The notes under the pieces were generated by a model. The model was not told where the DNA came from. It made no database searches and saw nothing but the letters and a program-made list of their open reading frames with translations. Both the position numbers and the translations under genes were made by a program. Below are positions 1 through 10,839 of a DNA stretch of 64,000 bases, one piece after another. The stretch comes from Golubevia sp. BC0850 (Eukaryota; Basidiomycota; Exobasidiomycetes; Golubeviales; Golubeviaceae): NCBI GenBank assembly GCA_012976225.1, contig JAAVVG010000010.1:868001-932000 (forward strand), written 5' to 3'. Position 1 is the stretch's first letter. Every line of letters begins with the position of its first letter.

Positions 1-740
1 AGTGGGAAGCAATGAAGAGACAACGGCGGTTTATCACTTCCTCCGGGTTAACAAATCTCTCGAATCGCTGGAATATATTAGTGGAGCTGGATTCACTTCC
101 TCTGGGATACGTTCGACCGCAGAAGTATCAGTAGACTGTCTCTCAAGTCTCTCCAACTCTCATTTTTCCATCAAACACCTTCGCCTGATCCATCTCTTTC
201 TTCCCGAATCCAGCAAGATAGATCTCTCAATCTTTACAGACCTAAAGATCTTAAGTTTGGATTGTTTCACGTTGTTGGAGATGAAGAAAGGAAAGCTAGG
301 TTCCTCGCTGTCAATCGTCGAGAATTTACATCTTCCATTCTACTGGTTCGAAGAGGCTCGACCCAGGGATGGCGACTTCGAAGAAGAGAGGCTTCTATCA
401 GGCATTGTTTTAAGTGGGATCTGCCAAACTTAGGAGAAACCGTACTCCCTTCTAGGCAAATCGGTATTTACAGTCGAGAGGCGAACTCTCTGCGCTCAGT
501 CAGACTTTGGAAAGAGTCGAGGGAGGTACTGAGAGAGAACGAGCGGGTAAAGAGTGGAAAGGTCAAGCTGAGAACTTTAGAGCTAGGAAAGACAGGTGAG
601 TGAGAGATACAAATACCGACGTCAGCTCTGAAATCTGACCTCGGATGCTCTCCTCACTTCCTTTCTTCCCAGTCGGTGACAAGTCCAAAGGAGAGAACTG
701 CTTTTCAACAATTTACTGGATCTCTCCGTTCCCTCAATAG
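1..740 (+). pseudogene. 3' part of a decayed LRR (F-box-type) protein gene
   Basis: The gene enters from the left edge. Positions 2-433 read as leucine-rich text (SIKHLRLIHLF, FTDLKILSLD) that aligns residue by residue with the gene at the right end of the window (SIKHLRLISID, FKALKILSPD). Near 410-425 the frame is lost. Compared with the right-hand copy, about four bases are missing, so the homologous text (LPNLGETVLPSRQI against LLALKEMVVPSKPI) resumes in another frame and runs to 595. A GTGAGTG donor at 596 and an acceptor ending at 672 give a last exon 673-740 that stops at TAG. The shared C-terminal motif is KVKLRTLE. The family looks like a fungal F-box/LRR protein, but the N-terminal half lies outside the window. 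I call it a pseudogene because of the frame break; a sequencing error cannot be excluded. Confidence 0.6.
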
Positions 741-1429
741 TCAAAGATCAAGGCTACAATGTGGAAGGTAGAGCTCCTCTCGACTCTACTAGCATGGAGT
801 CAATAATCTCAGCTGTCCACCCTCAACCTCTGTATCACCAACTCGCTTTTCGTCTCCGATCTTTCGTTTGATTCTTCTGCATTTGTTGTCTCCATGATCG
901 TAGCTTTATCCTCTCCTCAGTTTCCATAAATTCTCTCTCTTTGGCAATAATTCATCTTGACTTCCAGCTTCTCGTTGTCTCCTTCGACAAATCTCGTTCT
1001 CCCCCCTTTCCTTTGTACATCTTGCCCGTGATCGACTCGAAGCAAACCAAAGTTGTCTTCTACATTCAACAGAAACGATATACGTTTCCGAATAACAAGA
1101 ACGCTTTCATTGCGATTTTAAACCCAAGGCGAGATACGAGAGTGGTGACAGATGAAGTACACGAAAAGTAAAATGAACGAAAGAGAAGCGAGGACAGGAA
1201 CGAATCGAAAGCAGAAAAGGCAATTGAAAGGAAGAAGACAAAAAGAGAAGAAAATGAAGATGGAAACGAGAAGAAACCGGATTCTAAACAATGAGAAATG
1301 AATCTGCAGACCGACAGGTGACAACTCCAACCCTCTTCACCCTTTCCCTCCCCCTTGCTCCGCCACTCATTTCAGCAACAGAGAAACATGCCTGGGTCAA
1401 GCAGAGGCAAGCCAGATTGAGAATTGAGA
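741..1429. other. intergenic, no gene seen
   Basis: This gap lies between the LRR gene tail and the convergent stop of the quinate repressor-like gene. Short open frames here have no recognisable content, and the sequence is purine-rich around 1180-1290. I see nothing else to support. Confidence 0.5.
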
Positions 1430-4400
1430 TCAGCCACCGAGAGATCTACCCATCGAAGCTCTTGGGGCTCGCTTCCTCATCCAAGGTTCAAAGACTCCTC
1501 TTGTCAGTCTTTCCAATTCCAAAAGTTTGTTAGGCAAAACCAACCAACCATTCCTATGAAGACTTGGAGTGAGATTCGAGTTGAAGTTTGCACTTGGATT
1601 TTGATTGAGGTTCGGCGTGTTTGAACTTGATGGAAATGAGATTGAAGGTCTAGGTTGATTTTTGGAGGGAGAGAATGCTTGATTCTGAGATAAGTTGGAA
1701 GTAGATGTGGAAGTGGAGCGTGAAGAGCAGGGAATGGACAGAATGACTCCTCCCATCAGAGAATCCCAAAGTTCGGATGGCAAAGAGGGTTCGCTGTGTT
1801 CCTTTGAAGGATCTTGATTTGGAACCCCTTTCTCTCCATCTTTCATTTCCGAGTCAGCTTCGTTGTTTGCAGGTTTCTCAGATGTTTCTCTGCTATCTGG
1901 AGGGCTGTCTAGAAATTTGATGGCTCTGCTTCTAGATTCTTCAGATCCTCCTATTAGAAAGATGGTTGAAGCAGGTCTTCCGACTTTGAGAGTGGGAGTT
2001 GCTCCTTCGGTTGCTATGGGTTCTCGATTGAAAACGGAAAGCAAACCTTTGGGTAGATCTTCCAGCGACTTCGACTTGAGAGAGAAGGGTTGACACCTGT
2101 AAGTGGGGTCTCCTCCGGCCTGATTGTGAGTCGGAACCACTGGGTTGGGATGAGATAAATCTGCGAAGCCTGAAGAAGCTTGATGTTGAGGGTGCTTGGA
2201 AGTCCACGACTCTCTCTTGATAGATTCTTCCCAGATGGAGTGAGTTAAGGAGTTGGCCCACCAATCCATTTCCGAGGGATCCTCTGTTGAATTGTGCTCT
2301 CCTGAAGTGGGATGTACCCAGCTAGAAGTCGAAGTTTGGTTCGCTTCCCCCTTTTTTCCTCCCTCTGATCCCCGTTGATCTTCCATCTCGACCACAACGC
2401 ATTTCCCAAATCCAAGTCTCGAGATAGCTACGACAGCTGACTTAGTAGCGATCTTGGTAGCTGAATCATACTCGTCTTGCTTGACCTCTTCACTTTCCTC
2501 TCCCTCTACTTCAACTTCAATTCCCGTTTCTGCCCTGGCCTTTCCTTTCCTGTTGGATGCAGAACTTCGAGGCCTATCCAAGATGAGAACCAAAGCGGAA
2601 GAGGTAGGACCAGGAGCGTTGATCGGAGACAGATGAGAGCAAACCACTCGTTCGATAGCTTTCGGCAAAGTATGATCTGCTAAAAGGAATTGCGAATTTG
2701 ATGAGTTAGTGGAAGAAGAGCATTTGTTGGGAGTTGAAGGGGATGAGATTCCATTTGAGTTGTTATTGGAAATTGACTTGTTGTTTGAAGGAGAATCTGA
2801 ATTTCCAAGAGCGGTTAAAGCTGCGTGCAAACCTGCTGGATGAGCGGCCGAAGAATTAGAGCTTGAATGTTGATTTTGAGTTGAAGAGTGAAATTGTGAA
2901 TGAGATGACGAGGAAGGAATCAAGCCACCTTTTAAGTTATAGCTTTTCAAAGCAGCGATAGAAGTGGAAGTACTTGCCAGACTGTTTCCGTCGTCTTCTA
3001 ATCTAACGATCAGGTCAACTGCTCCGACCAGATCTGAGTCTCTTGTAGAAGGAAGATAACCTGATTCTTGAACTTCGGTAGAGATGTCCTCGATTCGATC
3101 ACTGTCACCTCCAACAGCACCTAGATTCGTGATCAATTTTCCTTTTAACCTTGTCTGGAGCCTAGATGTGGCTGATCCACCGAGAAAGGCTCCTCCAAAC
3201 TGTTCTGAAGAGAACTCCAAAGGCAACGATAGCGGCTGACTTGAACTGCTCTCTTTGCTTGTCGCTTCTTCTAAAGCTTCAGAATGTCTGAGAACGAAGG
3301 CCGAAGACTCTGGTAAGAAACGGACTGAATGTGGTAAACCTAGAACCAAAACTCCAGCTTCCAAAGAATCTTTGACTAAATCTGTAGAGATATTGAAGTT
3401 TTGAGATCCACTACTCTCGGCTGTTTCTTCGACTTCTCTCTCTTCCCTTTCCTCTCCAAATAAGACATAGAATCTGCTCAGTTTCCCAAACCCAAGACCG
3501 GATCTAGCTCTTCCAATATCCTTGACTGACATTTGACCAGGAGCAGCTAGAGCCGGTTGAGCAGGATGAGCTACGGGAGTGAGGCATGGATTGAAAGTTC
3601 GAGTGGTTTTACCTTGATCTCCCATGTTGATAGCAACCAGAGGAGGGAGTTTCCTTTTCTTATCCAATCTAGCGTTATTCAAGACCTTAGCTTGGAAACT
3701 CAATAAATGCCAATTCTGTTCTTCCTTTTCCTCCTTTGCAGTTCCGTATAAGCCAACTAGATCAGCACCAAAGTTGTTAGCTCTTTCATATAGAGCAATG
3801 GAATGATTAGAATCCCATCTGAAGATCCCGGATAAATCGTGATAAGACAACTTTGCTCTAGTTCTACCTCTTCTAGAAAGCAGACTCTGAACCATTGATG
3901 AGGACCAAGCCATTTCTATATCTAACAGTTCCACACCCATCTTTAATGCTAGATCTAGGAGTTTGAAGTAGAGGTACTCGGAGTGTAAGGATTTCATCGA
4001 ACCTGCTTTGTGATCTCTGTCATCGTGAAATGCTCCACCTTCTCGTTGCGATCTGACTGTGAATAGAATCGGTAAACCTCTTGAATGTAATCTGAGAGTT
4101 TCAATTTGAAGCGCTAGTTCGGAAAAGTCGATAACAGGTGGGGCGAGGGCACAATTTGGTTTCAAAGCAGCCATTTCAGCTAATCTGTACGAGGTGGAAG
4201 CCGGTTTCAAACAATCCAATAAATCGGCTCTTATTTCTATACAGTCTACTCCCTCGATGACTTTAGAAAAAGTTTTAATCTGAACATCTCTTAAGTCTGG
4301 GAAAGCTAAAGATAAGAAACTGGAAGAAGTCGAAAGTAAAGAGGATCTTGAAGTCACTTCTGGAGGACCTGGCATTCTCAGATTGAATTTCGAGATCAAT

Positions 4401-6071
4401 GAATGAGAGCTTGAGGTTGGTGCCTTGTGAGAGAAGGAGCTCGGTTTATGACTAGTTGGTGAAGTTGGCCTAGAAGGAGTTGGAGTAGGAGATCTAGAAA
4501 GCATTGGTTTCCTGGCTTCTGGGTCGGACAAGATAAATCTAATCAATCTCAAGAATGATTGTTCTACTGCTTTCAAAGCCAAAGGATGAGTTGGTAACCT
4601 TCTTGAAGTAGTTGTAGCAGATGAAGCTTGATGAGGATTCGTTTGTTGAGCATTGGGGTTCGGAGTGGTAGAACCTGAAATCGGATTCGAGTGAGAAGTT
4701 CCGGCACTTTCTTTCGAGATAATTCCACCTTGGACCAGACTTGCGCTGCTTGATTGAGCAGTTAAGGAAACGAAAACATGACTTGCGCATTCCCAGAACC
4801 AAGGTTCTCTTCTTCTCCAAACGTCTCTAACTGCTTCTCCCCAATCAGGTCTCTGTTCCGCATTAGCTTCCGAAGTGTAAGTTCCATTATTTGCTTCAAC
4901 ACTTCCAGTGCCAAGACCACTCCCAGTTGCATGAGAGTGAGAAGAGACAGGATTGAGATTTCCATCAGGATTTGAAGCATTGGAAGCTTCAACTAGACCT
5001 TTGAGTACCTCTTCCTTTTCTCGAAGTACTAGAATCACTGGACTAGTTGCTCTTGAGGCTCGAAGAAATTCTCTGGCTTCACTGGACTCGACTATTCCTC
5101 CACCGCAAGAGATGACTGCGTCTCTTGGATATCTGTTGAGAATGGATCGAAGGATTGAACTCTCTTTTGCTCGGAAGGCTGGCCAACCATTGGCGCGAAC
5201 GAATTCGGCTACTGATTGAGAGGTGACTGTCTTGAAGACTGAATCGGCATCTATGAATCGTCGAGATAGAGCAGTGGATGCTATTAGACCCAAGGTTGTC
5301 TGTGAAAAAGGAAGGTGGGGGAAGGGTCCATGAGTTAGAAGGAGTGGACTGTAGTGGATCGTCATCGACACAACTGAACGATATCAGAAGCCCTCTATTG
5401 TGCTTTAGAGCGAAGCAGAGGTGAGAAGAAGTCAGAGAGGTGCACTTTCTGTGGTGGCCCTTCGGAACCTGATCCGCCCAGTCTTTCTGCTGGGAGCAAT
5501 CCAAGCTCGTTGAGCAACCCAGGAAGGCTCAGTAGGGCCCAATCAGCCCAAACCGCCTGTCTAGACTTGAAAGCAAGGCCGCAGAGTAAGATGGGAGCAG
5601 CTGCATAAAGTCCTTCCACTAGCTCTACTCAGCCACTTTCTTCTCAGCGTCCTCTTACATTCCTGCTCATGTCCCGCTCGCCCTCTACACACGCATTCCA
5701 TCTGAAGAGCTCCTAAAAGTCTCCGACAAATCAAGCTTGCATCGACTACTGACCTTTCCTACGCCTCTCATTCCAATAAGTACGATTGTAGCTCGGGGAT
5801 CATATTGAGCCGGGAGATGAAGTGGATGACCATGATTGATGCTAGGCAGCGTCGGGTGATTGAGACCATCTGGTCTGACAGAGTGGTGTGAATAGTGATG
5901 TTGAGAATGAGATTGCTGGTTCGAGCGAGGTTGATGGTATGTTGAAGTGGATGAAGATGAAGGTTGAGGTGGTGGTGGAGCTAGGTGTTGAGGATGATCT
6001 GAAGATGTTGAAGCTCTCTTTTGTGGAATCACTTGAGGATTTGAACTACTCGAGTAGTTACTCGAAGTCAT
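1430..6071 (-). CDS. qutR: quinate repressor-like protein (shikimate kinase + dehydroquinase + shikimate dehydrogenase homology)
   Basis: There are two exons, 6071-5754 and 5299-1430, giving about 1395 residues. The join completes a P-loop (GMRGVGK | TTLG). A Ser/His/Pro-rich leader of about 90 residues is followed by a shikimate-kinase-like domain with DAD, AFR and SCGGG motifs. A disordered linker then leads to a type I dehydroquinase-like domain near residues 440-730 (LFTVRSQREGG, LSYHDLSG). Last comes a divergent shikimate-dehydrogenase-like region (RFYVLFG, FLIGGSEESRSRAI, FEPWMRKRAP). This is the order of the last three AROM domains, the known architecture of the quinate repressor QutR/Qa-1S, which acts in the nucleus on the QutA activator. 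The dehydroquinase Schiff-base lysine position reads DLVGL, with glycine in place of lysine, so enzyme activity looks lost. It is longer than ascomycete QutR (about 900 residues) because of Ser/Asn-rich inserts. No quinate-utilisation genes are adjacent. The repressor role is inferred from architecture. Confidence 0.75.
5300..5753 (-). other. long intron in the quinate repressor-like gene
   Basis: The intron runs from a GTCAGT donor at 5753 to an acceptor ending in CACAG at 5300, 454 bases. It is needed to join the two halves of the P-loop. Most introns in this window are 40-150 bases, so this one is unusually long. I see no protein-like text in it that would argue for an extra exon. Confidence 0.55.
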
Positions 6072-6608
6072 CCTCAGAAGTTCTATCTATGCCGGAAAGT
6101 TTGAGACGTTGAGAAAGGAAGGAAGGAAAGAAGTGATGGATGAATTGCTTCCGCTAGCGTGATAGAATTCTAGATTCCGAATTGGGATCCCCTTGCTTCA
6201 CCGCAGCGAGCCATCAAGAGATTGAATGAGAGAAGGAAATCGAATCTCTCCAAAGAGATGGGAGTGATAGAAATGATAGAGCAATTGGCAAGCTGAGAAT
6301 GAGATGATCTCTTTCTGTCCTCTCTCCCACCACCTCATTCCAGTCACCCCACCTCTTTGCTTTTTTGTGGCCTCCTCAAACCTCCTTCAATCGCTATCTC
6401 TGAGGGTAAGTCGTCAAAGATTAGAAGGGAGAGCCAAGAAAGACCGATTTGCTTCTGCTGGAATCTCGAATGTCTGATCTTTGCACAGTACTCACGGATT
6501 GGAAGTCGTCTCTTCCTTCGGCTACAATCTCCCGCTCATTGAACTTTCCAATATTTTTCTTTCTCACCTGCGTCGTTCTATCCCACAGTGCATACCTCAA
6601 TCTCGAAG

Positions 6609-6860
6609 ATGTCCACTCAAGTTGCTTCATCCTCTTCTTCTTCATCTTCGCCTAACCTCAATGCAAACGAGGTGCTCTCCGAGCTTCTCTCACTCATTTC
6701 CTCCAGTTAGTTCTGAGGACTTAATGAGGGAAGAGGTATCTGAGAAGCGAGCTTGCTGATAGATTCTTTCAGCATCGACGAGAAACAGAAGGAAATCGAC
6801 ATCGACGAAACTTTCGTGATGAATCTTCGCTCCGATTCGAACCAAAGACTGAGTATCTAG
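6609..6860 (+). CDS. possible small two-exon protein, unresolved
   Basis: An ATG at 6609 opens a Ser-rich stretch and a leucine helix (VLSELLSLIS). It runs into a GTTAGT donor at 6705, with an acceptor ending CAG at about 6772. The following text (IDEKQKEIDIDETF, then VMNLRSDSNQRLS) reads like protein and ends at a TAG near 6860. However, the visible donor and acceptor phases do not join these two frames cleanly. I do not recognise the product. It may be a real short gene with another splice choice, or chance. Confidence 0.2.
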
Positions 6861-7034
6861 TCTAAATTTCCTGATGAATAAGTAGATCCTCTGAAAGCGA
6901 CACCTTAGAAGGCTGGGCAAGGTGTGAACGCGTGAGCCTTACGCCTTGCGCGACAGAAGTTTGCAACGTCAGCGACTGATATTTGGAGCGTTCGACAGAT
7001 CAGAACCTCAAGCACGAAAAGTGAAGAATGAGTT

Positions 7035-7320
7035 GTGCTACAGTGACAGGAAAAAAAGAAGTCAGACAGGCTCTGATAGGTTGGCAGGGACAGAGTGCTA
7101 CAGTGATGACGCGATGACGTCGGAAGACCTCATTGATCTGGAAGGGCTTCACACTTCGATCCTCTCATCTATCAGTATATCAGTGAGCTCACAGAGCCAA
7201 GAAAAGATGTCATCTCATGACGTCTCTCCAGGCCAACGAATTTCTAGGCACCCGCCTCTCTTTGGCCACCCCTGATTCTCGTTTCGACTATAGTCAGCTA
7301 GTCTCCTTCAATAGTGACGT
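7035..7320. promoter_or_regulatory. cluster of CRE-like TGACGT cores and a duplicated 12-mer
   Basis: TGACGTC occurs at 7115-7121 and 7218-7224, and TGACGT at 7315-7320. This core is the site type bound by ATF/CREB bZIP factors. The 12-mer GTGCTACAGTGA occurs at 7035-7046 and 7095-7106. The cluster sits 150-430 bases upstream of a TATA box, so it could be the upstream control region of the small gene at 7551. Function is inferred from motif content only. Confidence 0.3.
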
Positions 7321-7465
7321 AAAGAGCGACTATAGAATCCATCAAAAGAACACGACTCAAAGAATCGAAGTCGAACTGCGCTAATGACGATCAATTGTTT
7401 TTGAGATTGATATCTAGGAGACCTTGTGTCTTTTCGACTTATGTACCCCCTATTTTTTCCAAAGC

Positions 7466-7472
7466 TATAAAA
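7466..7472 (+). promoter_or_regulatory. TATA box (TATAAAA)
   Basis: A consensus TATAAAA lies 79 bases before the ATG at 7551, followed by a pyrimidine-rich stretch and CAAAACA just before the ATG. This is the clearest core promoter seen in the window. Confidence 0.5.
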
Positions 7473-7550
7473 GCAGCCAGCTCATTTCCTTGATCCTCTC
7501 ATTTCCTTCAAAGCAAACCCACTTCTCATTTCAAGATCTCAACAAAACAA

Positions 7551-7762
7551 TGTCAATGCTTTACTCCTGCGAATTCACTACAGGTCCTTTTTTCAACGAA
7601 TACGGTCCAATCTTCGACAAGTGCTGCAGCAATCCCATGATCCGTCTCGCCAGGCAAGTACGGACATCCTCGCAAGTTTGACTGCAGCTACGATCCGGCA
7701 AGCCATGGTCAAGAGCTACTTCTTCAGTGTCTTGGAAAAGCCGTCAACTCCAGCGCCGCTTG
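7551..7762 (+). CDS. candidate small cysteine-containing protein
   Basis: The ATG at 7551 follows a good TATA box. The first frame (MSMLYSCEFTTG...) stops at 7681. A second frame is open from about 7652 to TGA at 7762 and carries cysteines and a leucine helix (FDCSYDPASHGQELLLQCLG). One join is a weak GTCCTT donor after codon 11 (intron of about 70 bases, about 55 residues in total). Another is a GC-type donor with a 34-base intron. I cannot choose between them. No signal peptide is evident, and I do not recognise the family. A later frame to 7887 ends in a possible membrane helix and is an alternative. Confidence 0.35.
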
Positions 7763-7887
7763 CTACTCGCTACTCGCTAGAGGATGACAATTCTTCCCAC
7801 TTAGCTGCACCCCTTCCTATGGGCTGGAAACTTTCATTGGGACTTGGTGTCATGCTTGTAGTCACGGGAGTCAACTTCATGAATTAG

Positions 7888-8588
7888 AGCTTCAACTTCA
7901 AACTAGGACATCTCATGGACTCGATCACTTCCCATTCCAACTTCATCTAAGTTTGTCTCCTGAACTGTTCTCTCATTCTGACCGATATGCCTATCTTGAT
8001 CTACTGTGTATTTGAACGTGAATCTTCCAGACTCAGTCTTCCCATTTTCACCTTCGAGTGGAGCTCAACTGACGATCAGCCCTCTGGCATTCGACTGAAC
8101 GTCGCGAAAGCCCGTAACTCTGATCGATATCACCCAAGCTTCCAAACTGAGAGTCATCTTCATTCCATTTCCACAATGAGTCGGGAGACGAAAGCCTGGA
8201 AGCAAGAGGTACTGGACGACTAGATTCCAGTCAGTTTGATGCAATTTGAAACAGACTCTCGGAAGGAGGTCACCAGATGTTGAAGGGTGACTTGAAAAGT
8301 TGCTGTGTAACATCAATGTACAGAAGAAAGATGAATCTTCGATTCGTAGTAGATGGTTCCAATTCCTTGACACAGTTCTCCCACTTTGTTATCTCTTCAG
8401 CTGTTCTTGATTGAACATCTAATCGTACACTGTAGAGATGAAAGGAGAAAGTAAGGTTTGAATGTAGACCAGAGACGGGAGGGTTGAAGTAAAGGGAGAG
8501 GAAAGGCAGAGCTCATCGTAAGCTTATCTTTCGGTCTAGCTTTCGATTGAAGGGGAAATTTCCAAAGCAGGAAAGCAAAGTGTCGAAT
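7888..8588. other. intergenic, no gene seen
   Basis: This gap lies downstream of the small candidate gene and of the leftward EMC6 gene. Short open frames on both strands show no recognisable domain text. I see no repeat or RNA gene. Confidence 0.45.
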
Positions 8589-9598
8589 CTAGACAGTCAC
8601 TTCTTCTGCACTTTCATCTACAGAGCTCTCGTGCTCTCAAATCCAACTCTTTGGAATCCTCTCAACTATCTCCGTTCTCACTAAGATCAAAACTACTCAC
8701 CATGTACGATTCCATACCAAAAAGTCCACCAAAGAATATAAGAGAAGGCATTCTCCTGACCACCATTCAATAACAAAGTTCCATAATCCACCAATCCCAA
8801 ACCTGGAGTCTGAACTTTGATCGCCTCTTGACCTTTTGTCCTTCCACCTTTTGACTTCTCCAACTCCACCCGTTTATTCCACCACCTAGCTTGCTTCCCC
8901 TGCCTGACGCTAGCAGCTCCAATATCATAGCTTGAAGGAGCTCCTCTCGCTGAGAATAGATAGATGGCTTGATTGATCAGAACAAGAACTGCAATATAGA
9001 ATAGGAAGCCTGAGAGATTTGTGAGTCCTAACAGTCCACAGGTTGAGCCTGCTAGGGAGAGGGAGACTGATCTGATGCTGTTATAGGGAAGAGGAGCAGG
9101 AAGAGGTTAGAAGGTTGCATGGATAAGGAGCGATTACATCTACCAGGTCCTCTTTTTCCTTCCGAAGATCTTGGATAACAAAAGCGTTTGACTCTGATCA
9201 TGGCTCACAAACCTAAGCTTCAACCTTGGCCAGAGACAATGGAGGAGAGCCACTGAACGTCCTTCCTCGCCTACTTCTTTCCACCTACCCCACCCCACTT
9301 TAGGCGACGAGCTTCTGGACAATCCAGTATGATTACTTCCCCGAAAAGTTCAATTGATCTCATGCCATGCTGTTGTCAATAAGTTGGCCAAATCCTCTAA
9401 TCTTCTTGCTCTCCTTCGGGTTGCTATCAGGATACTCCTCCTCGCAAGCCACAGGTCACTCATTCTTCTGAGGCAGACTCACTAGTAGAGCTGTTTGGCA
9501 TTATGACCAACATTCTCTGGACAGAAGGATTGCTGAAGGAACGGAGGGAAGGACGATTCGGCAGGGTTGGCACCTGGAGCAGCTGGTTGAGCCATCTC
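8589..9598 (-). CDS. EMC6: ER membrane protein complex subunit 6
   Basis: There are three exons, 9598-9483, 9077-8701 and 8605-8589, giving 169 residues. The joins are phase-consistent and use GTGAGT donors. The core reads NAKQLYYIRSVSLSLAG, then CGLLGLTNLSGFLFY with a following membrane helix, and ends with ILWWTFWYGIVH. This is the EMC6 pattern (N..L.Y.RS...S, GLTGL.GF.FY, WTF.YG.VH). EMC6 is a core membrane subunit of the EMC insertase in the ER. Usual length is about 110 residues. Here an insert of about 45 polar residues lies between the helices and a short charged tail follows. The start at 9598 is the in-frame ATG closest to the conserved core; an upstream frame extends to 9733. The first intron (405 bases) is long. 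Confidence 0.75.
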
Positions 9599-10839
9599 TT
9601 CTTCTGGATCTGATTTGAGATGAAAGCCTTGTGTTGAGAGTGTAGGCTGTTGTGAGGTGAGGATATCAGAATAGAAGGATGAATGGTAGAGATCAAGTCG
9701 ATTTGAAGAACTGAGTGTTAGAGTAGAAGACAATTAGACAAAGGAAGTTGAGACTATAAAATGAGAGAGCGACTCTTCAATATTTCAATGATACCTATTC
9801 TACCTAGCTTTCAACCTCGACTCATGATTATCCAAAAAAGCTGTCTTCAGAGTCAGAAGGGCTTAGATTCTTTCTCTTGAAGCTCCTTCTCATTCTTCTT
9901 CAGGTCCTCTCCACCTTGACCTCCGCCTTCATCCCTTCATATCCATCCCTTCATCGACCTTCATCCATCCCTATGTACTACATCCTCATCAGAGATGAAA
10001 TGTTCCAAGGTACTGATTTCAGTAAGATTTGGAGAATTCTTCAGAATTTGTAATCTGACCTCTTTTGTCGCTCTGAGTTAACTCCATAAGTGTTGGATCA
10101 TGGGTCAGTGAAACCCATTAGGGCGTAGTTAGGTCTTAGTTGGGGACTTGAATTGAAAGGATTCTAATTCCAGTTCCATAACCTTTACAGAAGTCTCTAA
10201 GGTTTAAAGATTATTTGCCCCATTCGACTGATGAAGTCTGATGCACTGTCAGTTGAGACTGATAGCGATGGAGAAGACTGAGAAGACAGCCCGTAACTGT
10301 CTTGCATTTCTCTAATATTGTATGAACCCTAGAATCTTACAAAATGGATCCTTAGCACTTTGAGACTTGGTGTGTCGATTGTTGAGAGGAAGCCATAAAT
10401 GAACGGAGACGTCGACTCCAGAAAAATCTGTTCGAGACAAGGGAAAGAGAAGTGATTCTCAATTTCGCTCGCTATGGTCTCCTTGGATCTGGAGGTTTTG
10501 AAGTAAGATGGATTGGAAAGATTTGCTCCATTTGATTAGGATAAACATAGAGAAGCAGAGGAGGGCAAAGGTAGCACGGATCATCGCCGATTCGCAAAGG
10601 CTAGAGAGATATACGCATCGATCTCAATTAGCGACAATGAGAGCTATAGAAAAAAAATCTTCAGAATTAAAATGTGACATTGAAACAAAAGCTAGAACAA
10701 GGGTTACGTATCAAACGAAAAGATCTTAACCTTCAACGAAGAAGAATGAAACAAGAGAACGAAAAAAGAACAAAAGAACAAAAAAAAGACCACAACGTCG
10801 AATTACATCAACAGAGAGACTCCAACCACCTCAAAAACC
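9599..10839. other. intergenic, no gene supported
   Basis: This region is upstream of EMC6 and downstream of the leftward low-complexity gene. There are degenerate CATCCCTTCAT-type repeats at about 9927-9975 and a TATAAAA at about 9754 with no convincing gene behind it. An open frame at 10508-10729 (+) is lysine/arginine-rich, but it lies where the 3' region of the opposite gene is expected. Confidence 0.4.

Larger units (their letters stand above)
6072..7465. other. long sparse region upstream of the repressor-like gene
   Basis: This is the 5' side of the leftward repressor-like gene and the presumed promoter side of the rightward candidate at 7551. It holds one possible start of a small rightward gene at 6609 and the repeated motifs listed at 7035-7320. 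Otherwise there are only short, unconvincing open frames. Confidence 0.45.

Noticed and set aside
5395-5619. 74-residue leftward frame inside the long repressor intron
   Set aside because: It would break the P-loop if included as an exon and shows no domain text.
1430-6071. Calling the shikimate-domain gene a pentafunctional AROM polypeptide
   Set aside because: The dehydroquinate synthase and EPSP synthase parts are absent, and the dehydroquinase lysine is not conserved. Only the last three domains are present, as in QutR.
10508-10729. Lysine-rich 73-residue frame as a gene
   Set aside because: It has no recognisable motif or promoter and sits where the 3' region of the opposite gene is expected.
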